64,000 bases of DNA from Malus domestica. Lineage: Eukaryota; Streptophyta; Magnoliopsida; Rosales; Rosaceae. The DNA lies in contig NC_091670.1 of assembly GCF_042453785.1 (NCBI RefSeq), positions 3,867,501 to 3,931,500 of the forward strand. The letters run 5' to 3'. The notes under the pieces are model-generated. The model saw nothing but the letters and a program-made list of their open reading frames with translations. It was not told the DNA's origin and did no database searches. Positions 35,758-46,612 of the stretch are shown here, in pieces. Position 1 is the first letter of the stretch. Each line of letters opens with the position of its first letter. Both the position numbers and the translations under genes were made by a program.

Positions 35758-36199
35758 GCACTGGCCAATTGAGACTCACGCAAAACAGAGGAAATAAATG
35801 CATACTGTTTCACTCTTTCCTTAGGTTCTGTCTACTGACTGTGAATTGTAAACAACAACATTATCAACAATGTTTACCCTCGGTACGCAGAAAAATTTAA
35901 AAGAAAGAGGCCTAAAATTTTTTTGCATGACATATGAGATTATAAATGTTATTAGAATGAGTAGTGCCAGAATGAACCAAACTATATGCACTGGTTAATT
36001 GAGACTCACCCAAAACAAAGGAATTACCTGCATACTCTTTCACGCTTTCCCTAGGTTCTGTCCACTGACTGAATTGTAAACAATGACATTATCAACAATG
36101 TTCACACTCGGTACGCAGAAAAATTTAAAAGAAAGAGGCCCAAAATTTTAGCATGACAAATGAGATTATAAATGTTATTAAAATGACTTGTGACAGAAT
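35758..36199. repeat. Tandem duplication, ~230-bp units
   Basis: 35,761-35,975 and 35,991-36,199 align at 230 bp offset with shared blocks 'tcggtacgcagaaaaattta' and 'gagattataaatgttatta'. Intergenic, upstream of the LIKE-COV gene. Confidence 0.85.
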
Positions 36200-37107
36200 G
36201 CAGTGCATATTTTTAGATGGTCTCATTAATCTACTGCATTTATCTATGTCAATATCTCCTTATGAGATGTGAATGCGGTAACCTTTAAATTGTTTGAATT
36301 CCACAGACAACTACACACCAATTCTCAAACTGCACAACTACTAAATTATAACAGTCCTGTACCGATGACTGAAAAATGATCTTTAGAGCATCTAGGTACC
36401 CAGGTTTTCAATTAAAAAACTTACCCAATTGAATTCAATTAAAAAAAATGATCTCTCGGGCATCTAGGTACACAGGCATGCATTCAAGTGCACAAACAGA
36501 CTCAAATGAGTTATGAATTAACAGAAAACATACCAAAGGCAGTGGGAAGCTGTACGTCGATGTCAGACATGAAACTTAGCTGATTCAACTAAGTAGGCCT
36601 GCTAACCAGAACGCTCAGACATGGATCATATTTATAAAAAAAAAAACCCCATAAATCATCATGACCTCAATCAAATATAATCAAGATAAGAACATCATAA
36701 CAGGCACAGATAACATAATAGAAAATAAGTTTCACAACTCATCCACAATCATCAACAACTAAATTAAACCCAAAAATTAATCATGATCATCCATTTGTAA
36801 ATCAAACCATGACAACGATTTAAAATTTATTCCTAATCCATCAAACTTTTGAAATTTTTACAAACTGGGTTCAATTTACCACACAGAAAATCCAACAATA
36901 CAGAACAATCCATACCTTTAACGCCAAGAAAACCTTCACAATATGAGAGGTTAAGTCAATCTGCAACACAATAAATTGATCACAACAAACATAAGTAGAT
37001 ATAATCAAATCGAATTAGAGTATCGATGAAGAAGAAATGAAAGGATGAGGGTTACTCCGCGCTCTGCTTTCAGTATCTTCTTGGAATCAAAACCCCCAAA
37101 AGACTAA
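36200..37107. other. Intergenic region, no gene supported
   Basis: AT-rich DNA. A short GC-richer stretch at 37,020-37,095 followed by a possible splice-like 'ccataccttt' near 36,911 could be leader exons of an unseen minus-strand transcript, but no coding frame follows. Confidence 0.4.
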
Positions 37108-37537
37108 GGGGGGTGTATTCAATTAGGATTTTGAGGGATTTTAATTCTTTTAATGAATCTAGGGGTATTCAATCAGGAATTTAAGTGATTCTCTAAAATT
37201 CAATGTGTATTCAATCAGGATTTTAAGATAGTTTATGAAAATCCTTAGAAATCCGGGTGTATTCAATTAGAATTTTAAAGAAGTTTATAACATTCCAGGT
37301 ATATTCAATTAGAATTTGATTTTAAAGAATTTGAGAAAGTTGAGGAATTAGAGGGAATTGGAGAGATTTCGTAGTGTATTTTGAGCATTCACAAATCTCA
37401 CCTCCCCCAAGAGATTTCGAGGGAATTGAATCAAAATTTTACATGGAATCTCTACAAATCAATTAAACTCCATAAAAATCCATGGATTTATAAATCCATT
37501 AAAATCTCTCAAATTCTCAATTGAATACACCAGGGGG
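37108..37537. mobile_element. MITE with ~38-bp terminal inverted repeats
   Basis: Left end 'ggtgtattcaattaggattt' (37,112 on) and right end whose reverse complement is 'ggtgtattcaattgagaatt' define a 430-bp element. Inside, several 'gtattcaat.agaatttt' units repeat every 60-70 bp on the left half and in inverse on the right half. No coding. The superfamily (PIF/Harbinger-like?) is a guess; the target duplication is unclear because both ends abut G runs. Confidence 0.75.
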
Positions 37538-38288
37538 TCCTTAACCAGTACCTTAACTTGTACAGTCCATAAAATTACAAAAGGGTTGAGAATTTTGAGG
37601 TGTAATTTTATGATATTATCCCTTTTGTTTTGGGATAATATTCATCTGATATATTTGACCTATATGATATTATCCCAAATAAATAATTATACTTCAATAT
37701 ACAATTAAATATCATCGTTCTTTAGATTAATGGAAGCAAACCAAACATTAAGGTAAGGGAATGTATAATTTATACCGCTGACTCTATTTAGTGAAAAGAG
37801 GTTTTGTTTTTATTAGTGAATACAACCAATATTCTAAAGTTCAACATTGCCATAATTTACAAGGACTAGAGTTCTAACTTGAGTGAACAGAGATGGATAC
37901 ACTACGTTGGGCAACGAGCATAATCCGTAATCTGAATTTTGTAATAAGCAATAACAACAAAAAAATGTAATCAAAGAATGAAGGAAATTATCATGTTGTT
38001 AGGTGTTACAATGGACTTGCCATAATAATGTGGTTCAACTTCACTTTTGACGATAATCAAACCTATGACCTCTCACTTACAAATGAAGAAGAATACCACA
38101 CCAAGTGTCATACTACAATTGGTTGAAATTTTTTCTTTTAAGTTTCCGATGCATTATTACACTTGGTATATCAGGCCATGGAACGACACATTGAAAAATT
38201 TCGCATCATCTTGCACATATATTATTAACTTTCATAGATAATTGTGTTGGTCATTATGCCAATTTTAGGAGGTGTATTATATAATAAA

Positions 38289-38444
38289 AGAGATTTTTCA
38301 GCATATCGAGAACACGACTCAGTACACCAAGTGTTATAATATAAATGATTGAAATATTTTTTTAAGATATTGCATCACTTATATTATGATACTTGATGTA
38401 CCGAGTTGTGTTTTCAGCACATTGAAATTTTTTTTCGTAATAAC
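38289..38444. mobile_element. Hairpin (fold-back) MITE next to the duplication start
   Basis: Left arm 'gagaacacgactcagtacac' and right arm (reverse complement 'gaaaacacaactcggtacat') pair over about 60 bp, so the whole 155 bp can fold back. It ends a few bases before 38,452, where the tandem-duplicated unit begins. Confidence 0.75.
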
Positions 38445-38864
38445 GAACATGATTCCCTTCATGTATAAGTCTGCACATAGACTAATTTTATTTTATTATA
38501 GACTATTAAACTTTGAAGCCGACCCAACTTAGTGGAAAAATGCTTTGTTGTTATTGTGTAGACTATTAAACTTTAACACTAAACTAAGATGTATAATAGA
38601 GAAGAGATTTACTAACTTTATAGTTACTTTTATAAAAAAATGTATGAAATTTCAAAAAGGAAGGTTCTGAATTGAACTTGCTGCATGAAGCACCGTCCAA
38701 GAGATTTTTTATTTTATTTTTGGGTGAAGTACCGATTTAGTCCCTAAACTATTAGTATCCGATTCTTAGTTACTAAATTTAATTTTGAAAAAATTAGTAT
38801 CCGATTCTTAGTTACTAATGTTCTTTGATTGAAACCTTATTAGTTTTCAAATTTTGATCAAAGT

Positions 38865-39506
38865 TGTAACATCCCACATCGCCCAGGGGAGCGATCCTTA
38901 AATGTGTATTCCCATCCCTACCTAGCACGAGGCCTTTTGGGAGCTCACTGGCTTCGGGTTCCGTCGGAACTCCGAAGTTAAGCGAGAAGGGGGCTAGAGC
39001 ACTCCCAGGATGGGTGACCCACTGGGAAGTTGCTCGTGAGTTCCCAGAAACAAAACCGTGAGGGCGTGGTCGGGGCCCAAAGCGGACAATATCGTGCTAC
39101 GGTGGTGGAGCGGGCCCGGGAAGTGATCCGCATTGGGCCGGGATGTGACAATTTGGTATCAGAGCCTAACCCTGGCCGTGGTGTGCCGACGAGGACGTCG
39201 GGCCCCTAAGGGGGGTGGATTGTAACATCCCACATCGCCCAGGGGAGCGATCCTTAAATGTGTATTCCCATCCCTACCTAGCACGAGGCCTTTTGGGAGC
39301 TCACTGGCTTCGGGTTCCGTCGGAACTCCGAAGTTAAGCGAGAAGGGGGCTAGAGCACTCCCAGGATGGGTGACCCACTGGGAAGTTGCTCGTGAGTTCC
39401 CAGAAACAAAACCGTGAGGGCGTGGTCGGGGCCCAAAGCGGACAATATCGTGCTACGGTGGTGGAGCGGGGCCGGGAAGTGATCCGCCCCGGGCCGGGAT
39501 GTGACA
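38865..39506. mobile_element. Cassandra TRIM retrotransposon (fossil), structurally complete, two 286-bp LTRs
   Basis: LTRs at 38,865-39,150 and 39,221-39,506 start TGTAACATCCCACATCGCCC and end GGGATGTGACA. Each holds a 5S-rRNA-like core (for example 'aactccgaagttaagcgaga' and 'aggatgggtgacccactggg'), the defining feature of Cassandra. The 70-bp interior starts with a primer-site-like 'atttggtatcagagcc' and ends with a purine tract; there is no coding capacity, as is normal for TRIMs. A 5-bp target duplication (aaagt) is intact at 38,860-38,864 and 39,507-39,511. The LTRs differ at about four positions, so insertion is recent (order of a million years or less, rough). Unit 2 has the empty site at 53,625-53,629. 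Confidence 0.95.
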
Positions 39507-39511
39507 AAAGT

Positions 39512-41277
39512 CCCTAGCATTAATATAATAATAAATTTACATATCAGTTATATAATTTTTAAAACAAAAACTAATAATTGATTTAGGATTTTAATACTCA
39601 CACCTTTAGTAAACTCCTAACTAATTTTCAATTCAAAACATTTCCAAAATAAAAAAAAAAATTAGAATAAGTTTGTACTCCTTAATTTTTTATAAAAAGG
39701 TCTCCAATTTTTTAATCTTATATGTACCCATTCATGTAATTTTTCAAATTTTTAATCTTAAAATGTACCCATTCTTAAATATACCAATTTGTTGTAGTAA
39801 AATGTACCCTTTTTTCATATATAAAATCTATTCAATTTTTTCCTAATCCATTTTTAAACTTATATGGGTACATTATTTTTCCGTATTTGAGAATGTATCC
39901 ATGTCAAGTTTAATCAAAGAAATTTACTAATGTTATGAAGCCAAATATCTATTATTTTTTGTGTGGTTTTGAAGAATGTACCCATATTTTGGTACAATAA
40001 TTTTTTTTGTTAATTTTGATGAATGTACCCACGTTTATATACATACACACACACACACAAAATATATTGGAGAGTATAATTTATATTTTAATAATTTTAA
40101 TCAACAAATTATGGGTTTTATTTATTTAAAATCTCATTAATACAAACAACTATAAATTTCAATTTTTAATTTAAAAAATATAATAACCTGCATGAAAATA
40201 CATTATCACATTAATTTCAGGGACTTCGATAAAAAATTGAAAACCAACAAGGTTTCAGTAAAAGAATATTAATAATTAGGGACCGTATCCAAAGTGATCC
40301 TTTAATTTTTTTAACTAGCATTGTCATAGTGTTCTAAGAAACCATACTTGGGTAGTTTCACATGCCTTGTCATCTTGTGGGTATTTACATTATTAATTAG
40401 CTTGAATTTAACAATAATATTGTGCTAACTCCCCTGCAAATATCCTCACGGGTGCACACTCCCCGCCGATATATAATAACCTTTTGTTGAAAAAGCTTTT
40501 GTTTGCCTTCCATGCAACCCACGTTAGAATTAGTATAAGGACTTTAATTAGTTAGGCTAAATGGTAAAATATTAAGGGTAAAGTTAGGGAGACTAAATTT
40601 TGTAAACTGATGATGTAGTTGTTAATGTTTTGATTATTACGTCAATTAGTTTACAAATTTAGTTCAAAATTTTAATCTCCCTAACAGTACTCAAATATTA
40701 AAGGTAATTCAAAGCCGCTTCATTATTATTCTTTATGTTTAGTGACAAACGTTATAGTGTACTCGGATCACAAGGCAGAATGTATCGTAATATACATAGA
40801 AAGAATCGTGTCAATAATTATCTTTCATAGAGCGATATGTTTGTTTTCAATACTCAAAATGTTCATTAGTAAATGTCAAATTGCGTTTAGGATTCATATC
40901 ATAGGGATTCGATGTGAAGAACAAAGCGTTGATTGTAAACTACCTGACGCACTCCTCCTTCCCCTTTATCCGGGCTTGGGACCGGCAACATAAGCTAAAT
41001 TTACACGTGTAGAGTTAAATATAAGAAAATGTATGTAGTATTTGGAATTAACGAAAAACTTAGCACAAACCAGAGCGCAGACCCTACTATTGAGATATGG
41101 TTTAGTGGTGGTGGTGCTGTAAATGTCAAATTACAAAATGAAAATATATTAAAATAAAGGATGAAAATAAGTAATGTGAACAATGATCTAATGTGTATAT
41201 ATATACACACACACCAAGATGCAGAGATATAAGCTCCCACCATCAACCATACGAGGTAGGTAGTGGAGAAAGAAAAC
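39512..41277. other. AT-rich upstream region of gene B
   Basis: Non-coding, with scattered 'tgtaccc' words and an (AC)n run near 40,044-40,060. The promoter of the citrate-binding-like gene B lies at the right end. The same DNA in unit 2 (53,630-55,357) has small indels, a shorter 'tgtaccc' block and a longer AC tract. Confidence 0.6.
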
Positions 41278-42527
41278 ATGAGAGGTTACCTTCTCTCCTT
41301 GTTTTTTCTGGGCTCACTGAAAGACATCATTCAGTTATGTGGTGCTGATCCGACTGATGGCTTCGTCGATGTTCCGTTAACGGAATATAATTCCGAATTA
41401 CAGAAACCGTATGACGTACCACTGGAGGAGCGCTACAGTTTTGTCAATGGTGTAAGGCGTTTGTGGGTCTATGCTGATGACAAGCCCCATGACCCTAATA
41501 GCCAAACCCAGCCACGTACTGAAGTTCGCATGAGGGTACGCCTCCTAACCTGCTATATATGACTAGCCCCATAATCCTACTGATAAATGTTTATGTTGGT
41601 ATATGATGGATTTGATTAGATTGATTTTTTTACTGAATATGTTGTTCAGATCACAGTTTTATGAATAAGTCTCTTATGTTGTCAGACAGTCTAATAGAAT
41701 ACCTTTGTCTTGTATATATATTATAAATACTCCTACATTGTCAAATGATTTGACAAAAGAGAACATTACTCTATATATACCGTGAGCAAGAATTACTTGT
41801 CAAAATATGAATCTTAGTCATTGATCATGTTAAATTTTATCAAATGTTTGATTTTACATTTAGACAGTGAATATAAACTATCGATCAAGTTGACTTATAT
41901 GGTCCATATATATATATATATATATATAGTTTGCCAACATAAATCTAACAAGAAAAAAATGCTTCCTTATAAATACTTATACGGATGCTTCCTTATAAAT
42001 CCTTATATGGATTTGTTTGTGCTTTTTTGCCATGCGTTGTATATGTTTTATGTGGAACGCTTCTAGAACGGGTAGTCCAGATTCATATATTGTCCGACGA
42101 AAAAGCAATCATTAGTTGGCGCTAACTAAGTTTTATGCAGGGATTTGACTACTCATCTGGAATATGGCAATTTGAAGGGTATGGATTTGTGCCAAATGGA
42201 ACCTCTGGTGCTACAGTAGCACAGATCCATGGAGCAGCTAAGGGTGCTACGACTATAATCCTAAGAATCTATAACGGCGACATGAGGTATTATAGTCGAG
42301 ATTTGGTGGGTACAAATCTTTACGATAAGTGGTTCAGACTTAACATAATCCATGACGTCGACGGAGGGAGCGTGACTATTTTCATTGACGGAGTCCAGAA
42401 ATTTCGGGTGAAGGATCAAGGGCCAGGAGATTTGTACTTCAAATGTGGAGTTTATGCTGCACCGGCTAACATTACCTACTACATGGAATCACGTTGGAAA
42501 GACATTGAAATATATAAAAAGTACTGA
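41278..42527 (+). CDS. Citrate-binding protein-like, alginate lyase 2 domain, secreted (paralogue B)
   Basis: Two exons (41,278-41,535 and 42,141-42,527) encode 214 aa. ATG at 41,278 is chosen because it begins a signal peptide (MRGYLLSLFFLGSLKDIIQL, cleavage near CGA before DPTDGF); the frame is open upstream only from a GTG. The alginate-lyase-2 jelly roll shows PRTEVRM (79-85), YSSGIWQFEG (90-99), Q114-I-H116 and YFKCGVYA (185-192), which match the three PL7 lyase signatures, the last without the usual Asn-Gln. Whether it binds citrate-like acids, as reported for the Hevea protein, or cleaves uronic polymers is open. The 605-bp intron holds an AT microsatellite. A transposon-like element begins about 7 bp after the stop codon and must supply the 3' UTR. 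Protein identical to paralogue C. Confidence 0.88.
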
Positions 42528-42533
42528 TGACTA

Positions 42534-43688
42534 CCGAGGCCAGTCTTGAGATTTTAGAGACCTTGTGCAAGATCCAAACGGGGCCCTTACATGGCCTAAA
42601 ATTTTGGTTGCTATATTTTCTTTTATACTTTTTATTTTTTATGTGTAAAAATTGATATAACGCACAAGAAAATAAATAAAAATGAAACATGGTGTGTTGG
42701 GTTTGTGTATCTATCTGCATCCCTTATGTTTTTGGGTTCAAAACTCCTTGCTTTTTAATAGAAAAAGCATGGCACGGTGGATATGTACTTATCATATCAC
42801 CATTCAAATATTATAATTAGAACTATTCTTGCTCTTTATTATCATCCAGAGTTCATCTCAAGAAAAATTTATGTGTTAAACAAATCATTGATATATGGAT
42901 GACAAAATGGTTTTCAAATAAAATGAAAATTAGATGACCATCAAATAGTGACTAGAAAATAAATGGTTAAATGATATCGTATAAGAAAAAAAATGAGGCT
43001 TTTAAAGATTATATCTTCAAACTTTTAAAATTTTAATTTATTATGACATTCCTAATTATAGATTTATTAGCAAAAGTTATCTTTTATAATGAAAGAAAAT
43101 AACTACATATATTTAAAACAAGAAAACAACAGTGTAGCTAAAAAAGCCTAGAGAAGGTAATCGTGCGGCACACTCTGTGGCATCTGTTGCATTCAAAAAT
43201 GAAGGGAAGTATATTTGGGCTTGTATTGGTCCTCAAATCTTGTTTAATACTCGGAGGATGTAATTGTATCCATTTGTATCTAACAATATCTATCTACCTT
43301 TGAAGAAAAAAAAAACCCTCAAAACATGCCCAATATGAAATAAACACAGCTGAAAAAAAATTCATAATTAAAAATAAATGTATCCATTAGTATTTAATAA
43401 TACTTATCTAGCTTTGGAGGAAGAAAAAAACCCCAAAAAATGCCCAATATGAAATAAACACGGCTGAAAAAAAATTCATAATTAAAAATATAGGTAACCA
43501 CGGAATCGAACGTGTGCACACCTAGATAGCAAAAACAATGCTTGCCAAATCGGCTATGACAACGTCGTTTGATATGCTCACGTTTATAGTATATATCTAG
43601 TATATTACAAAGGTTATTAAATTTAGGGGCCCCAAAAAACGGGGGCCCTGTGCGGTCTCACTCCTCGCACCCCCTCAAGGCTGGCCCT
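42534..43688. mobile_element. hAT-like non-autonomous transposon after the stop codon of gene B
   Basis: The ends 'gaggccagtcttgag' (42,536 on) and, as reverse complement of the right end, 'agggccagccttgag' are inverted repeats, and 'gatgacta' (8 bp, possibly 9) is repeated at 42,526-42,533 and 43,689-43,696. An 8-bp duplication and such termini suit hAT. The left target copy overlaps the TGA stop of gene B. The element contains a 118-bp internal tandem repeat (43,259-43,493) and GC-rich sub-ends. No transposase. Present in both units, so it predates the duplication. Confidence 0.75.
43259..43493. repeat. Two ~118-bp tandem repeats inside the hAT-like element
   Basis: Both copies contain 'tgcccaatatgaaataaaca' followed by 'gctgaaaaaaaattcataat'. 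Also present in unit 2 near 57,347-57,581. Confidence 0.85.
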
Positions 43689-44446
43689 GATGACTACTGT
43701 TGAAGTGAACTATTATGCTAGCTAGCTAGCTTTATATATAGAGATGTTTCCATGTCAATGCAATGCAAGCTTCCACAGCTTCAAAGTATAACCATGTAAC
43801 TTAAGATTGGTTGATTGGGTGTCTGCTCACAAGCGTTTTTGTTAAAAGTGTTTGTAGTATAAACATGTTAAAATTTTCATTCAAATCCAAGTACTTGCTA
43901 AAAAATGTTGTTGTATATGGTCATAAGTACTTTTAGTTACAAAAAGCACTTCTAATTCTCTATCAGCAATCCCAAATGACCCTTAGTATATTCACTAATT
44001 ATTTTTAGTTGAGTAATTATTAAAGTTACTGACGAAATTTTTTTTATTAAAGTTGTCTAATTGATAATATTAAGAGGAAATTTACATTTTTCTTTATTTT
44101 TTTGGTATTTGATTATGGATTTTAGAGGAAATTTACATTTTTCGTTTTCTTCGCGTTATTTTGGTAAACACATGGAGAAATTAGAAAGTGAAATATTTTT
44201 TTCATCCGTATTTTAGTAAACAACATTATACTTTTTCATTTCTCAAATGTCACCATTGTTAGTGAAATCTAGCTCGTTGCACCCTTAAGACTGACAACAC
44301 TACAAAACTAACCCCTCGAAAAGAATGAAAATTACAGTTTGATCCCCAATTACAGTTTGATCCTAATTCGGCAAATTCCCCAATGCCTTCCCCAACTACT
44401 TTTCCCTTTTTGCCCTTATTGCTGAGTGGTTTCGCTCCTCTCGTGT

Positions 44447-44932
44447 CTATTTTCCTTTGACCTTGCTGCCCTTTCCCCTTTGCCCTTTGCCCTTTTTGCC
44501 CTTTTTGCCTTTTGGTGCGTCGTTTAGAGCCTCGGCCTTGTCGTATCCTCCCTGTTCGCCCTCCTCCTGGTGCTGTCCAATGGCGGTTGGCTTCTTCTTG
44601 ACCTCTACGATCTCGGTGATTCGTTTGAATTGCAGACGGAGAGGGGGACGGGCCTTGTCTGAAATCTGTTTCATCATTCCGGCGTTTGGATTGCTTTTGG
44701 CAGTAGTGAAAGAAGCGGTCCATTGGTTGTCGTCGCGGAGTTCGATCGCCAGTTTGACATCCTCAGGCGTATGCACGTATGCATCAGTCCATAGCTTGAG
44801 ATTAGAAATGTTTCGGTTGAGATTTTCTTGCGATTTAGCAAGAACCTGCTGGGATCCTTGAACGGCGCGGAGATCCGTCAGCGATTGAAATTTGCAGGCG
44901 CCACCGGACATGAAGGCACTGAACGCCGCCAT
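44447..44932 (-). CDS. Unknown 161-aa protein with lysine-rich tail (unit 1 copy)
   Basis: A single-exon frame beginning MAAFSAFMSGGACKFQSLTD. The first 110 residues look like a folded mixed helix/strand domain (NLKLWTDAYVHTPEDVKLAI, then LRDDNQWTASFTTAKSNPN). The end is a highly basic low-complexity tail rich in KGK/GKKGKKGK, plausible for nucleic-acid binding or nucleolar targeting (inference). I do not recognise the family. Support for a real gene: identical frame in unit 2, non-random composition, a TATA-like 'cttataaaagc' on the minus strand (45,184-45,195) and a telo-box repeat in the leader. No intron is needed. A different-frame Ser/Leu-rich reading at 44,878-45,291 is leader sequence. 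Confidence 0.55.
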   Translation of the reverse strand: MAAFSAFMSGGACKFQSLTDLRAVQGSQQVLAKSQENLNRNISNLKLWTDAYVHTPEDVKLAIELRDDNQWTASFTTAKSNPNAGMMKQISDKARPPLRLQFKRITEIVEVKKKPTAIGQHQEEGEQGGYDKAEALNDAPKGKKGKKGKGQRGKGSKVKGK

Positions 44933-44956
44933 CTGAAGAAGGAGAGAGTGTTAGTG

Positions 44957-44972
44957 TTAGGGTTAGGGTTAG
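44957..44972 (-). promoter_or_regulatory. Telo-box-like repeat in the leader of the Lys-rich gene
   Basis: CTAACCCTAACCCTAA on the minus strand, 25 bases before the ATG at 44,932. Telo-boxes (AAACCCTAA and variants) near start sites are common in plant genes for ribosome and translation components. Repeated at 59,045-59,060 in unit 2. Confidence 0.5.
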
Positions 44973-45041
44973 AGAGTGTAGAGAGAGGGGAGAGAAGAGA
45001 GAAAAAAGAGAGAGGAGAGAGGAGAGAGAAGAGGATACCTC

Positions 45042-45160
45042 TGCGCTGCGGTGGTTTTGAGAGCAGAGAGCAGAGAGAGATGCGCTGCGGTAGTTTCTTG
45101 AGAGCAGAGAGCAGAGAGAGATGCGCTGCGGTGGTTTCTTGAGAGATAGACTGAATTTTT
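45042..45160. repeat. Three ~40-bp tandem repeats in the leader/promoter of the Lys-rich gene
   Basis: 'tgcgctgcggt' recurs at 45,042, 45,081 and 45,122, with GAGAGCAGAGAGCAGAGAGA between. A GA-rich tract precedes it (44,970-45,040). The GA/CT sense is pyrimidine-rich in the transcript, as often seen in plant leaders. Confidence 0.85.
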
Positions 45161-45299
45161 GGAATGAATTGCACCGGGTGGCTGCTTTTATAAGCGAATT
45201 GGAGGGAAATGGAGGGAAAAAGTGTGCAATTTATAGGTTTTCTGCGTGTGGTTTGTATCAGGTTATGGGCAAGGATAATGGGCGATTCCACGTAAGTTT

Positions 45300-46612
45300 T
45301 CTAAATATGCCTCACATATAACGAGTGTTTTCTTAAAATGCCACTGAGTATGCCTAGCTCACACATGAGTACAGCAGCAGCAAGTTGGTAACTTATTTTA
45401 TGAAACCGTGAGACCACACCAGAGTAAGCAGGCCGTATGCCTTTAATGAAAATTTGCATCTTATGCACTCTTCCTACGCTGCGCATCACTGAAATGATTC
45501 TATGCTAATGATTCATCAGACTCTTGGAGTGACACCAAACAAAGGAGTCTGCTAATGATGATTTGGTTTGTTGATTTACTAACAATGAGGATATGTTTCC
45601 ACAGCGTTATGTGAAACTTGCTGCTGTAAAAGAGTGAATTTCTGGTAGGCACGGGATTGTAAGTGTTTGCCCAATTATAACACGCTTATTTGTCTTCATC
45701 AACTTAGTTTTCTCCCACTCCCTACTCACATGTATCATCATCCGCACAGAATTCGCGGTATACTTTTTTCACTTCGTTGGTCAAATTGCTCAAATTCAAA
45801 GTGTAAAAAAGCTGCAGAATTCAGTGCTGATCATGCGCGCTATGGCATTCTTCAGTTTTATCGCTTACTTCAAAGGCAAGTATGGCTCTGATGATTCTGA
45901 TACAGCAAAAGTCCTGTAAATGCATTAGACGAGAGTGGAGTGGATCCATCTGGTTGAGGCTTTGAATGCTTTTGAAGATTTAGCTACTGGCCCCTCAAAG
46001 CCTTTGTATATTGAACTATAACCTGCTATATATGGCCGAGTTCGGGGCCATAACTACCTTCAATTCATTACGAGCCAGTAATCAAACCAACGAATTTGTT
46101 GACGTCTCACTCGTGCAAGGGACTTGCTATTCATTGATCACAGACGACATTAAATGACTTCGAAAAAGATGATTTAAACTGCAAAATCATCAGCTCGTCC
46201 AGAAACTCAATCCTTGATGGTCAAATGACATATCCCAAAACCAATGTGGTTTAAAATCTCATCAAAGGCATAACTGCGGAACTTATTCTGAACAGGATAA
46301 ATTGCGCAAAACAAAATATTAAGAGAGAATTGGCCTTGGAGCCATGATAGAAGAGGGTGGATGGATCTATTCCCCTAGCAAAATGACTTGAGAAAGCCTA
46401 CAGTTAATACCAAATTTGAAAGTATACGCTGTCCTGAAGACTTGCCATGCTTTAGAATGTTGTGCTTCCCAAGTTCTATAAGGCTTGTGAAATGAACAAC
46501 ATCCAGTCGAACGTAGGCATTAATAAGTAAGCCGAAACAAATTAAGCGCAAGTGTCCACGAGGACCATAACTTAAACTAAAATAAACGTAACGATCGATC
46601 ATGACAACTGAG
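45300..46612. other. Intergenic region between the Lys-rich and DUF2828 genes
   Basis: No gene supported; open frames are short. It should contain the 3' UTR of the DUF2828 gene at its right end and the Lys-rich gene's upstream promoter at its left end. Practically identical to 59,388-60,700. Confidence 0.6.

Noticed and set aside
38930-39480. 5S rRNA genes
   Set aside because: The 5S-like cores sit inside paired 286-bp direct repeats with TG..CA ends, a primer-site-like interior and a 5-bp target duplication; they are Cassandra LTRs, not a 5S array.
44457-44861. 134-codon plus-strand frame opposite the Lys-rich gene
   Set aside because: Antisense shadow; Pro/Leu-rich translation of the complement of the KGK tail.
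44878-45291. 137-codon Ser/Leu-rich frame on the minus strand
   Set aside because: Overlaps the leader and GA/CT-rich repeats of the 161-aa gene in another frame; composition is that of the repeat.
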